The notes under the pieces are model-generated. The model was not told the DNA's origin and did not search any database. It saw only the letters and a program-made list of their open reading frames with translations. Made by a program: the position numbers and the translations under genes. Shown here piece after piece: positions 49,139 to 59,938 of a stretch of 64,000 nt of DNA. The stretch's first letter is position 1. Each line of letters begins with the position of its first letter. The DNA lies in contig OZ038322.1 in NCBI GenBank assembly GCA_964035795.1, positions 16,849,447 to 16,913,446 of the forward strand. The letters run 5' to 3'. The DNA is from Pterobdella sp. o SKG-2022 (Eukaryota > Annelida > Clitellata > Hirudinida > Piscicolidae).

Positions 49139-49930
49139 TTTGATAATTTCAACAGACTTATAGTTTTAAGAAACATATGCGATGCTTTAAAAATGTCAGT
49201 TATTTACTTTTAAAATTTATATTTTCAAAACTGCGTTGAGTGAAAAACGATTTCAAATGCAAAATTTATTTGTTTACGATGTTGACTACTATGGTGAAAT
49301 AAATTTTAGTCTTGAATTAATTTTTAAGAAAAATATTTTCCAAGTACTTTTCAAAATTAATTTCCTAAAAATTGAAAAACATCAGCTTTGCTAAAAATAA
49401 TATCAAGCTTATAGCATTTTCGTTAATTTATAAATAATATAGTGGTTATATAATAGCTATATTATTATATATTATTGATAAATTAATAAAATTCAATAAA
49501 TGGAATTTGAGAATTACGAAATATCAAATTATTATTTCCTTTACTCATTTATCAACTTTAGCGTTATAGATACGAAGATTTTACAAACAAAACTACTTCT
49601 AATATCAAACAGGTATGCATGAACTTACTTATCTCATATTATCTTCTTGAATGGAAAAATAATTCTGAATTTTAAAAACTTTTTTGTTCAATTTTAAACA
49701 TTAATCTACACCGTCAATAATAGAAAAATCATTACATTACCAAAGTGAAAAAAAATTGAAGAATGTAAGAGAAACAAATATGGTTCATTGAGAAACTTAT
49801 TACACGAGGATTTTCGTGTTTTGTTCCAAGAATGAACCCGAGATTAGAAAGTTTTTGAATAAACTAGTCATATACGAATTTCAATATCAGAATTTCGTAT
49901 TCATGGTTAACTAGCATAGTCCGCACACTC
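49139..49930. other. intergenic, ABHD13 upstream region
   Basis: No gene or repeat seen. As the 5' side of ABHD13 it should include its promoter, but no element can be placed. Confidence 0.5.
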
Positions 49931-49934
49931 TTCT

Positions 49935-50128
49935 CTATCAAAAAAAAAATTGACGATCATCACCATGTAATTTACAAAGGGGTATGCTCATGCAATACAT
50001 ACATCGGTGAGACCCTACGCAACTCTACAATTAGATGGACTGAACATGAGTCGGAAAAAGGTAACTCTGAACCAGCTAAACGCCTCCAACATTATCTTTT
50101 TCAATTTTTTTGGCATTTTGCTCATTAA
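49935..50128 (+). mobile_element. Penelope-like element relic (GIY-YIG endonuclease)
   Basis: Plus-strand frame reads VIYKGVCSCNTYIGETLRNS then TIRWTEHESEKGNSEPAKRL. This is the GIY-YIG nuclease core of Penelope-like retroelements: a Cys-x-Cys before the T/Y-YIGE motif, the R-x-x-x-H-E region and the SEPAKHL-type block. Only about 60 residues survive; from about 50095 the sequence belongs to another element on the other strand. Confidence 0.8.
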
Positions 50129-50420
50129 AGAAAACAAAATCATCAGCATAGATTAACTCCATTACAGATTAAATGGGCAGTTCGTTTATGGCTTGTTTTA
50201 GTGCTGCTTCCTAATATATTGTGAATATAAAGGGTTTAAGGAGTCTCCCTTAGGAGACTTAACCTCTGGGTCGACTACTTTTTTAATTTCAAAAAATTGT
50301 ATATGGAGTTTCGTGTCCTGCGGTAGTGCGTTGATCATGCGGACTGTTCAAGAACACTCGGCAACTTCTTTCGATCACTGTGTCAAGTGCATTAGTCATG
50401 TATATTTCCAGTGAAGTTTA
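50095..50420 (-). mobile_element. reverse-transcriptase relic with YADD box
   Basis: On the minus strand: SPKGDSLNP, then after a frameshift PFIFTIY, stop, EAALKQAINELPI, stop, MELIYADDFVFFNEQNAKKI. These are the conserved RT boxes PQGDSLSP, IYLEAALR and YADD. Upstream, toward 50420, remnants such as VIERSCRVFL may continue it. At least two stops and one frameshift make it dead. The type (which LINE or Penelope-like clade) cannot be fixed from so short a piece. Confidence 0.75.
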
Positions 50421-51587
50421 TTGGACTTTCGTTTTTAGTACCTTAGCACAAGTTGAAAGTTTATTCGAAAATAAACGATGTTTTTCATGAGACTGAAGTA
50501 CATCATGAAAAATTTAGTCTTGAAAAGCGTGGTGCGATTATTGATTGAGCTTATAGTAATGTAGTTAATACATTTAGCATTAGAGGCCAAAGAACATAAA
50601 AAAATCATATTTCAAATTGATCAAAGTAACACAGCTGACGACTTATTTGTTTTCTTGCAGCTATAACTTCATGAAACACTGCACATAGGTAGAATATAAC
50701 TAAATTCACAGGTTAGCGACAAATCAAGCTACATCTACAAAACTGTGTTCTTAATCTTTTTTACTCAAAAGCCATAAATTTTTAAGAAGCTTATAAACAG
50801 TATAAACCTCCCTCCACCACTTCTCATGCTCCAACAGAGGTTTTTGAGACACAGGCTGGCAACTTATTCATGAAAGAAGGATAAGTGATAGATTATGAAT
50901 GGTTCAATAAACATTTTGTTTTCATAAGTTTATTAAAAAAAGATAAAAATTTTCAAACATGGTATGATTCAAAATATACATAACATACTTATACATACAG
51001 GCCATTCAAGATAAACGATCTTGCTATATTTTTACTTCAAATGATGAGTTAGTTGAAAAAATTAGCCATCCAAAAGTATAATTGATGGGTTGTGAATAAA
51101 TATATAAAATGAAAGAAATAATTTTGAAGGTATTAGACCTGCACAAAATTTTATTTATTCAAGACAAAAAAGCAAGCACTGAAAAAAGAAAATCTAATAA
51201 AAAAACCTTAAATAGACTCTCTTTTGAGCTACCCATAAAAACCAGAACTAGTGGGAGAGGGCTTCTCACATATGTGTGATGCAACCAATGCCCTGGCCAT
51301 GTCTTATATGTAATTAAACATTCAAGCACTCTTTCAATATTTCACTATGAGCCTTGGTTTAGATAACTTATAAAATGAATCAGTAAATGCATACAGATTT
51401 AATAAAAAATAGAGCTTTGATTGAACAAAGCTTAAACCCTGAGACAGAACCAAAAAAATAAAAAAACTAAATCAATAAATAGTTTAATAAAATTTGTTGG
51501 TAAGAAAACAAATTTCAAAATGGCTTATATAGCAAAATGAAGTTTCCATTTTTAATTTTGAGAAGATCTTATACAAATTAAGCAATA
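50421..51587. other. intergenic, nothing recognised
   Basis: AT-rich; probably includes the 3' UTR of the Myb-domain gene. No open frame or repeat supported. Confidence 0.5.
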
Positions 51588-52508
51588 CTAAGACTTTAAA
51601 CAATTTTTTAAATCATTAGCTTTGCCATTTCTTATAAGGTTCCTCCACTTATCTTTAAGCTGTACATTTGTTTTATCAAATTTACCTTTCTTTTTTATTT
51701 CTGCCCAGTTGCCTTCTCCAATTTCATGTACCAGTTTGACAAACTTCAATTCATCTTCGAAGCTCCAAAAACCTCGTTTTTTAGCTTTTCTTGGTGTGTG
51801 TTTAAATAAGCTAGGATCACCAATATTGCTTATATCATTCTGCGATGAAGTTACTTCATTCAATGTAGAATTTTGACTAAGGCTACTCGGTGATGATATC
51901 CTTGATGATTTTGATTTTTGTATCTTCTTTCTTTTTACTTTACTATCTTGAGACATGTCAGAAGAAGAATTATTTTTATCATATTCTAGAAAACTTTTTG
52001 TATTATTAGTGAGCAACTTTCTTTTCATATTTTTGTCACCAAAATATTTTGAAGTAGTTTCATTTTTTTCTAATGACAAAGTATTGATTTTTTTGAAACT
52101 TGGAAATGTATATTTTTTAGGTAAAGCCTCATCTAAAGTATCACTGTCAGAGCTACGATCTACTTTATCTTCTTCAGAAACTGAAACATAAACTGAAGAT
52201 CCTTTACTTACTTCTAAAGAGTCATTTTGTGTTTTCAAGCTTTTTTCTGAATTTTCTGTATATACAATCTTTTTGTTGATTCCAGGATTTTCATCAGAAG
52301 TGCAATCTTTTAACTGATCTTTGAAAGTTTCAAAAAGTTGATTGAAGGTTTTTGCAGAAGCAGGTGCTAAGCAAATTTGAACTGCTTGTAAAATATTGAG
52401 CAAAGAAACATATAGTTTTTTTTTGTCAAGATCTGGTAAGCGTTTACGTTTTAAACATTTGCTTATAAAATCTAAATCCTCGTCAATATGATTTGAATTA
52501 TTTTCCAT
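51588..52508 (-). CDS. TRF-type telobox Myb-domain protein
   Basis: Intact single-exon ORF of 306 residues, starting at ATG 52508. The C-terminal Myb/SANT domain (residues about 245-293) reads RGFWSFEDELKFVKLVHEIG, EGNWAEIKKKGKF and then VQLKDKWRN, which is the telobox signature (V-x-L-K-D-K/R-W-R) found in TRF1/TRF2 and plant and yeast telomere-repeat binders. A basic block (RKAKKRG) precedes it. The middle (residues about 85-240) is Ser/Lys-rich and probably disordered, with an NLS-like KVKRKKIQKSKS. Residues 1-65 contain an amphipathic helical stretch (KKKLYVSLLNILQAVQICLA) but are too short for a full 200-residue TRFH dimerisation domain. It is probably a nuclear DNA-binding protein, and telomere binding is inferred from the domain only. 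The gene could be a TRF homologue that has lost or shortened TRFH, or a different telobox protein. Confidence 0.85.
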   Translation of the reverse strand: MENNSNHIDEDLDFISKCLKRKRLPDLDKKKLYVSLLNILQAVQICLAPASAKTFNQLFETFKDQLKDCTSDENPGINKKIVYTENSEKSLKTQNDSLEVSKGSSVYVSVSEEDKVDRSSDSDTLDEALPKKYTFPSFKKINTLSLEKNETTSKYFGDKNMKRKLLTNNTKSFLEYDKNNSSSDMSQDSKVKRKKIQKSKSSRISSPSSLSQNSTLNEVTSSQNDISNIGDPSLFKHTPRKAKKRGFWSFEDELKFVKLVHEIGEGNWAEIKKKGKFDKTNVQLKDKWRNLIRNGKANDLKNCLKS

Positions 52509-52916
52509 TTTACGAACGACGAATTTTCAAATCCTTAGGAGCGGAATTTTTGAAAACAAAGTATGAATGAAAACTAAATTTTTTTTTAAATGTTATTATA
52601 AATTTTTAGGTTCAAGTTTTAAAAAACTTTAGATTTTGATTACTGTTTTTTTTGAATACTCAAAAAAAAATACTTTCAGTGTTGAAAATATTTTTCAAAA
52701 ATTTTCAAGTGAAAAACATTTTAAATTGTTCATTTTTAATTTAAATATGAGTTGAAATTTTCTAGAATTGTTTATTATTATATACATTCAATGGCTTTCA
52801 CATTCGTTTAATAGTTTAAATAGTGTTATTTTAATGACAATAAGCTAGGTTCCTTCCAAAAATAATAAACTCTGATTAGTTTTGAATTATTATGATGAGA
52901 ATTAAAGAAGATAAAA

Positions 52917-53056
52917 ACTGCAAATTATTTGAACACCAAAAGTAATTTTACAAAAAGCTTCGTAGAATAAAATAAACTCCTAAAAGTGTTTTCATTTGAA
53001 TAATTATGTTTGGCTCGAAGAATTGAAAAATACAAAGCTTTTCGTTAACAAAGTAA
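52917..53056 (+). repeat. repeat G interrupted by repeat F
   Basis: 52917-52950 (TTATTTGAACACCAAAAGTA, ATTTTA) and 53031-53056 (TACAAAGCTTTTCGTTAAC) correspond to the two halves of the uninterrupted copy at 45284-45336. The middle, about 52946-53030, is the F copy shared with 36632-36718. Confidence 0.65.
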
Positions 53057-53116
53057 CCTATTTTCTTAAAATATTGCACAGAAAAAAAAAACGATATAAA
53101 TTTCAAAAAAAAAACT

Positions 53117-53398
53117 TCACTTAAGAGAAAGAGGAAGGAGAGCGGAAACAGGAAAGAGTGCTGGTAGCACAATTGCAAGCGATATCTTTTGGCGCAACCA
53201 GACTGCCTCCAACGGGTCCCTAGACGCCTCGATAACTTTTCTACCTAACTCCTCAAAAAAGCTGCTGGTTGAAGGTCCGCAGCAGCTTGTTGTCTCGAAT
53301 GCAACGGGTTGAAAATGGAAGTTGCCTTCCAAGCCCTGATATTTGCGACTTTTTAATATTTCCGCAGTAAAGTAAAAAAGTAACCTTATAAAGTACAT
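53117..53398 (-). mobile_element. retroelement ORF C-terminal fragment
   Basis: A 93-codon minus-strand frame contains FHFQPVAFETTSCCGPSTSS then FFEELGRKVIEAS and LRQKISLAIVLPALFPVSAL. The pattern 'F-x-P-V-A-x-E-T-S-G-x-x-G-P' followed by 'L-x-Q-R-I-S-x-A-I' is one I associate with C-terminal tails of retrotransposon RT proteins in invertebrate genomes. It has no linked upstream RT here, so it is a 5'-truncated remnant. Higher GC than its surroundings supports a recent insertion. Confidence 0.6.
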
Positions 53399-54077
53399 TA
53401 AAACTTCAACGTACTTGATAATGTTACTTTGTTATAATTATCATTATATAGTATTGAAATTATTATATATATCCCCTCCTCAATTTTTTCTAATCGATAA
53501 TGGAGTTATTGACTGAACGAACTTCATAATCTTACAGAATGCTGCTAAAACTAAAATTTTTCTTTTCATACATTTTTCAAATACTGATACTAAAAAACAT
53601 ACTCTGAGTTTTCTAAAAAATGACCCGCTTATAATTTTAACCAACAATGGTCAGTTTTGGAGGTTTTAATTGTTAAAAATTGAAATGCGTAATAAGCTTG
53701 AAACTTACTTCACGATGACCCTGCTTTCAATTCAAATTACTTTTTATACAAAAATTTCAGTATAATTCTCGGTGATTTTAAGGATCCGTAATGTTGTAAA
53801 TTCCTAAATTATAGTTTTTTTTCTTTGGAACTGGTGTGAATACAACGTATGTTTGAAAAAATGGTATATGAAACAAACAAAAAGTATTTATTAACAGTTT
53901 CACATACTGGTATGATAAACATAATGATATCTTTGATGTGAAACTATTTTAGAAAATCAATTCTTAAAATTGAAAAAAATTGATATTCATTTTTATTTTT
54001 TAATAAAGTATTTAAACACGAATGAGGCAAATAAAATATACATTTTGTATGTTGCGTAGATGCACTGAAAACATTTA
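53399..54077. other. intergenic, nothing recognised
   Basis: AT-rich sequence downstream of the PIBF1 stop codon; probably includes its 3' UTR. Confidence 0.5.
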
Positions 54078-57000
54078 TCAACTAATTGCTTGTTGAAAAA
54101 CTATTTTGGGTTGTTGTTTAGCATACTTGGCAGGTATTTTTGCATTTGAAATCAATTTTTTGAGTTGAATCATTTCCTGGAATGTGGAATTTCAACTGGT
54201 TATAATGAATAAATAAATATTACAAATATCAATTTTTATAAAAGTAAACCTTCAAACATTGAAACGATAAAGTATGTTTAAAAGATACCTCATTATGAGC
54301 CACAAGTTTCTGCATGTCAAGAGACATCTGTTTTTTTTCTAACAACAAATTATTCCTCTCCGTTTCTAAGTCCCTAAAACAGTTCAAATCGACGTCTAAT
54401 AATAAAGAAACCAAAACTAGATTTGCGAAACTTTAAGCTCCACTTAAAACATCAATATGTTATCTATGGTCGTTAAACTTGACTACAAAAAGAATCGAAA
54501 ATATTTAGAAAATTTATATTAGACTGGTTTTAAATTTAGGTTGGTTCTGAAATAATATTAACAGTTGGTCAAAAAATTTGAAAGAACGAAATTTATATCA
54601 TTTTATCTTTAAAAAATATACCAACACAATAGTGTTTTTCATGGAAATGATCTGTTGTCTCATCTGCAAAGCCTCCTGCCTCGATGCTGAATCTTTCTGA
54701 GAGCCCTAGTGGTGTCGTTATATCTACAACACTTCATGTTTCAATGAAATTTCACATAAAACTCAAAAAACTACTTTTCACCGAATTAAATTAATAATGA
54801 TTTTTATCCTCATAATCATTAAATGTCTTTATAGTTCCATTTTTATGAGGATAAAATTGAATAAAATTAAACTAATTATATTATACTGCTGCAAGTGTCC
54901 TAATAACTGAAACTGACAGCAGTTAGCTTAGATTATTGATGCTAATATAACGTAATTCCTAAAAAACCATTTATTGGGAACACATTTTCACAGACTGCTA
55001 GCCCGATCTTACGTTTGACTTGAAATTATCAAATTCAAGATCTCTCGTTCCCGCACTTAGGCAGTTTGCTTTAGCTATTTCAAAAAAATCGTTTATCCAC
55101 CCGGCCAAATGACAAGGATACCTTCAATATCAGTTTTTCGATTCTTACTACCGAAGTCTACTGTTATCCAGGTTATAATAGTAGAGCAGTCTTAATTTCA
55201 AAGCGCTACTTTAGGCGCAGTTTAACGTCCGATGCCCAAAACAAAATGGAATAATATTTTTACGTAAAAAAACAATAGGCCTGAAAAAATAAAATTTATC
55301 AACCTTGAATTTCATGAATGCTTCTATTTCACTGTTGCGTTTCTCAAAAGTGACTTGCATTGAGTAGTATTCTTTCAACAGAATCTTCATTAAGTTGAGA
55401 TGAATTTTATTCGAAAATATTTTAAAAATACATTCAATCAAAACTTACTTCCATCTTTTTTTGTTGCTTCTCATATGAAAACTGAGAATCTTTCAAGTTG
55501 TTCATGGTTTCTTCTAGTAAAACCTAGATAAAAAATAGTCCAATATCCTTAGCAAAGTATGAGAAAAATATATTGTGAAAATAAATCGGAATTTAATTCG
55601 TGAAGAAGGAACCTGCAACTTTTGATATTCGAATGATTTGACTTTTAACTCGTTTTGCAGATCTCCTAACTGACCTTCACTCCACAATTGTTTTTGTCGG
55701 AAACTTCACGAATCAAAAAGAAACAACCATTGTATAACAATACATAAAAAATACATTAAAAGCTCATGGTCTTGTATGATGAATCAATTATCAACACAAA
55801 CTCAAGAAGAAGATCTTCATATTTTTTAGCTGTTTCTTTCTCTGCCACCATCATTGACCTCTTTTCTTCTAATGCCATATCTCTCGCTTCTCGTAGACTC
55901 CTGTTGTTTTAGAAGGGAATTCATTTTACAAATGAATTTATTCGAAAAAACTTCAACTAGTGAAAAGTTACATAAATTGATGATGCTGATAACATGATAC
56001 TAATGCTGATAACTATATATAATGAAACTTTAAACGCGCTCTACGATAAAAATGAACTAAATCACAATGAAGACCTAATTTCGCGTTCAGAAACTTCTTT
56101 GTTGGCTAGTTTGACTCTCTCTATGTCCTCCTCCATTTGTTTGGTCATCCTATCAAGTTCCTCTCTCAGTTTCTCGTCGTAGTCCTTCTTGTACGAGTCC
56201 CTTATTTGTGCATTCATTCAGAAGAATAGTGAATGAAAAACAATTGGGCGTCATTTTTACTTACAATTTGAAATTTTCAATGATCAAAAACTAACTTTAT
56301 AATACTAATTATCGATTGCATCATGAGTTGTGAAGGTTCACCTGCTCGATATGTATTTCTCATATAGTTCCTCTCGAGCTTCTTTGTACTTCTGGTTCTG
56401 CTGTTCCAAGTAACTACACCTCCCTTCCAGAAACACTGCCTTTTAAATCATCATTATTCAACGTCTTTAAGAACTCATCCAATTTGTTGAACAAAACCCA
56501 AATTTGTTAATAAATTAATTATGAAAAGTTCAAAAATACGGAATGGTTACATTTCTTATTTTTTATAGATATGAAGTCACATATCAAACGTTTTAAAAAG
56601 CCTTCACATTAAGCATAGCAAACTTTACAATGATGGTACCTTAGAGTCGAGCTCTTTAGAGATTTTTGAAAGGTAGTCTTTGTCTTGTGTCAGTAACGCC
56701 AAGGCTTGTTTTAGAGAACTCATCTAGTATTCAAATCAATCAATCTATCCATCTCTAAAATATATTATATTAAAATATAAAAACTCTTCATTGGCAGTCT
56801 AATACAATGCATAGAATTCTTTCCTCATAAAAGTAAAAAACATGGATTAAGCAATATGAGGAATAGAGAAATTATTCTTAGATGGAATATCAACGTTTAT
56901 AATTGCTCTACAAATATATAGATTAAATAAGTCATTACAAAAAGTGATTATTTTCAGCAATTGATAGTATCTCTTGATAATATTGATTTGTTGCAACCTC

Positions 57001-59475
57001 CTCTTGAAGTTGAGTCAGTTGAAATGAAGATTCCTCATATTGGCGCTTAAGTTGTTGGTTTTGTTTCATGGCGTCTGATAAACACATTTCCAATTCATCC
57101 TTTTTTCTTCAATTCATGACATATGAAACTAATTTGATATTTAAAATTTATTTAAAATAAAACTGAAGGTGTGTCAACGTGAAATTGTGTTATACAAGTG
57201 CGTAAAAGAAAGTTAGCTTTATGTGGATGTTGCAGTAAACAAGTGATGGTTAAGTCACTAATCTGCTCAAAGTGCGATTCCTGGATGCATGCTAGATGTG
57301 CAAAGATTCCAAAAGTTTCCGAAAAGCTAGCTAAGGATTTCTTATAGCTGAAACGTAAAAGAAGTACTGGCCTTATCACACAACTTGTAGAATCTTTATG
57401 GGATGCCATCAAGTCAGTGCATTCTTTTTTGTACTTAGGGAGTAAAGTAGATTCAAGCAGGTTATGTAAAGCAAAGAAAATTTCAAAAATGAGACTAGAA
57501 CGGAAAAAATTTCATTATCCAAAAATTTTCCAGTTTATAACAGAAAAGCAACATCAAATTGCAGGCGCTAAGTTTGTTGCAGTTTAATGTCATGCCCCAA
57601 AAATAGAAATAAACACCAAAAGGAGAGATATGTACATTGGCTTTGAGAGATATGATTATCAAGAATGCATAAAAACTTGATGTAGTTGAAACGGGATGTG
57701 AAAAAAAAATTGAAAGAGAATTCTTGAAACAAGTGTTGAGATTTAAAGCAACATAGAAGAAGAAAATTTTCCCTTTTCTTGGAAAAGTATATTGAAAAGT
57801 CTTAGGATAAGGTTGGTTATGGACAATTCTAATAATAAGCTGAAATGGCGAAAGAAGATTATGAAAAGTTAGTGACACTTTTAATAAAAAGATAATGATG
57901 CTTAGTCATTGAAAAAAAAACTTTGATTAATATAAATTATGAAAGAAATACAATAAAAATATAATATACTGGCAAATTTGATCAAAGTTGTTTATCTTAA
58001 AGTCATCGCCAGTGGCTTTTTCCTTCATGAGCTCAACAGTTTTGTTGCTACGCTCCAACTTCATCTCCAGCTGAAGCCTCTTTTGTCGTTCTTTTTCAAC
58101 ATCCTGATATCATTGCTATATATTATGCATATGTATGGAATAATTACTAATGTTATACACATACAACAAAAACATAAAATGTGACCAATTTTTAATAAAC
58201 TTAATAAAAAACAAAAGCTAGAGTTTTTGATAAGTATAGCCTTACCATGAAACATTGGCATATATAATATAATGTGATTTGTTTATTGTAGAGTTGTAGA
58301 AATGACCATAAAGAATATACTGATTGATAAATTTAAATGAACTAACATCCTTGAGTTGATCAATAGAGAGTTGTGTTTCAAATAACTGCCCTTGTTTCTC
58401 CTTCAAAAGCAACCTTTCAATACAGATTTTATAACATTGAGTTAAAATCTTTGAGTTTTTATGAAACTAAGTATTCAAAATGATGAGCATAATAAATAAA
58501 TCTGATTTTTAATTACCTATTTTTCTCTAATTCTTTTTCATAACTTTTTTGTTTTTCATGCAAGCATTTCTGTAAAAAATGGGGTCATTTGGGAATGTTT
58601 TATGTAGTAATTTATAAAACAATGAATTTATCTCATTTACTTTGTAAAATAAAAGGAATTAATGAATTTATCAAATTATTCATTATAGAAAATGTTGAAA
58701 TTTTTAAGAATAATATTTATAAATTCAAATAATTTTGATTTCAATTGAAAAAATATGACACTCACTGAAATGAGATCACTAATAGAAAGCTGTTTTTTAT
58801 CGGTGGCAGTTAAAACATTGTATTGATCTTCAGTGATGCAAGGAGCTTCCAATGCTTTTTGGATGTCATTTGAAGCCAACTTATAAAATAATAATCCAAT
58901 GTGAATGATAGATTTTTAGGAAAAATAAATACACAAAAGTAAAATTAAATGAAAAACCTTCAAACAATTTTGATTTGACTCAATGTTTTGGAGTTTTTTA
59001 ATAAATTCTGTCTTTAATTCAACAAATTCATCTCGTTCCATTTTTAATTGAACTCTTAAAAGACCATTTTCTCGTAATGCTTGATTTAATTTTGATTCTA
59101 AAGTTTCAATCTGCAGATAAAAATTTCCTTAAAACCATACACATTCAATATGTAATAAATACTTTGCTTCACCTTATGAAAATTTTCTGCTTTCAAAGCA
59201 TTTATTTTCATACTTTTTTCCTTCAATTGTACATTCATTTTTAATAAATCATTTTTCAACTTTTTTTCATGAAAGATATGTGTATCCTCATCACTACCGC
59301 ATTTTGTTTTGAAACTATTAGAAAACTTCAATATTTTATTTTTATTAATTGATAAATTTTCATTCATTTTTAAAAAGCTCTCCAGCTCGCTAGCATCATC
59401 TTGAGAAAGAGAAACATCGGTTGGAAGACTTGTATCTAAACAACTTTCTTCTAAATTACCTCCAATTGAATCCAT
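54078..59475 (-). CDS. PIBF1: PIBF1/CEP90, centriolar satellite coiled-coil protein (17 exons)
   Basis: PIBF1/CEP90 acts at centriolar satellites and distal appendages and is needed for cilium formation. Minus-strand exons: 59475-59173, 59110-58958, 58879-58766, 58569-58517, 58413-58347, 58103-57970, 57106-56998, 56723-56640, 56439-56342, 56200-56075, 55900-55802, 55703-55613, about 55524-55450, 55384-55304, 54696-54626, 54373-54289, 54176-54078; about 613 residues. Almost all is coiled coil. Landmarks shared with vertebrate PIBF1: ITEDQYNVLTATDKKQLSI (compare LTEEQY...QLSI), LALLTQDKDYL, KYKEAREELYEKYISSRDSY, SLREARDMALEEKRSMMVAE, LKVKSFE, QKKMEILLKEYYSMQ, KKQMSLDMQKLVAHNEEM. Human PIBF1 has 757 residues. 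About 100 residues, which in human include the segment after the EFYSLQ block, have no counterpart, and the flanking exons (55304 and 54696) splice in phase without them. Some exons, notably that at 54696, are less certain. Confidence 0.88.
57150..57900 (+). mobile_element. retroelement relic with PHD-like zinc finger in a PIBF1 intron
   Basis: On the plus strand, opposite to PIBF1, a frame reads LALCGCCSKQVMVKSLICSK then CDSWMHARCAKIPKV, giving the CxxC...CxxC-x4-HxxC spacing of the PHD finger found at the start of many non-LTR retrotransposon ORF2 proteins. Further on, FLYLGSKVDSSRLCKAKKI resembles the 'YLGS' region near the C-terminus of reverse transcriptases. Multiple stops follow, so it is dead and internally deleted. 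It lies in the 863-bp intron between PIBF1 exons 6 and 7. Confidence 0.55.
58190..58262 (+). repeat. palindromic repeat family copy inside a PIBF1 intron
   Basis: TTTTTAATAAACTTAATAAA, AAGCTAGAGTTTTTGATAAG then TATAGCCTTACCATGAAAC follows the family core with several substitutions. Intronic, no coding effect. Confidence 0.5.
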
Positions 59476-59938
59476 TTTAAAAACTCAATTATTCAGAATT
59501 TTTAATAAAAATATGTGTTAAAAAATAATTTTTTATAATCAATATTCTTATTATGAAGTTGGTATCTAGGGCCTCACGATAGGAGTAATGACCCATACAC
59601 AGAAACAAAGTAAAAAATAAATACGCAAACTTTTGATATGAAAATAAATAAACAAAAAACAAAAAAATTTGAATTACTTTTTTATTAATTAAAACAAAAG
59701 ATTTATTCTTGGAATAGTGAGACAACCTAGAAAACAACACAAACACGCTTGCTTTAGAAAAAACACAGATTTGAACCAACTTGTAGCATTTGTAAAAAAA
59801 TTTTGATCAATTTGAAACTTTGAATCCTATCATTTTTCAAAAAATATTAATGAGAAATAGAAAAACAAGAACAGAACAATGCTTTCTTAGTTAAAAAAAT
59901 AGCAAATTAAAAAAAGCTGATCCAAATCTGCTTCAATC
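59476..59938. other. PIBF1 upstream region, nothing recognised
   Basis: Separates the PIBF1 start from the stop of the next minus-strand gene. A 96-codon frame here is AT-rich and lacks any domain or splice support. Confidence 0.45.

Noticed and set aside
57152..57878. Two minus-strand frames (57152-57412 and 57495-57878) as PIBF1 or other exons
   Set aside because: They are antisense of a plus-strand retroelement relic and show no coiled coil or splice phase fitting PIBF1.
59489..59779. 96-codon minus-strand frame upstream of PIBF1
   Set aside because: Phe/Leu/Lys-rich translation of AT-rich DNA, no domain and no link to PIBF1, whose start at 59475 is well supported.
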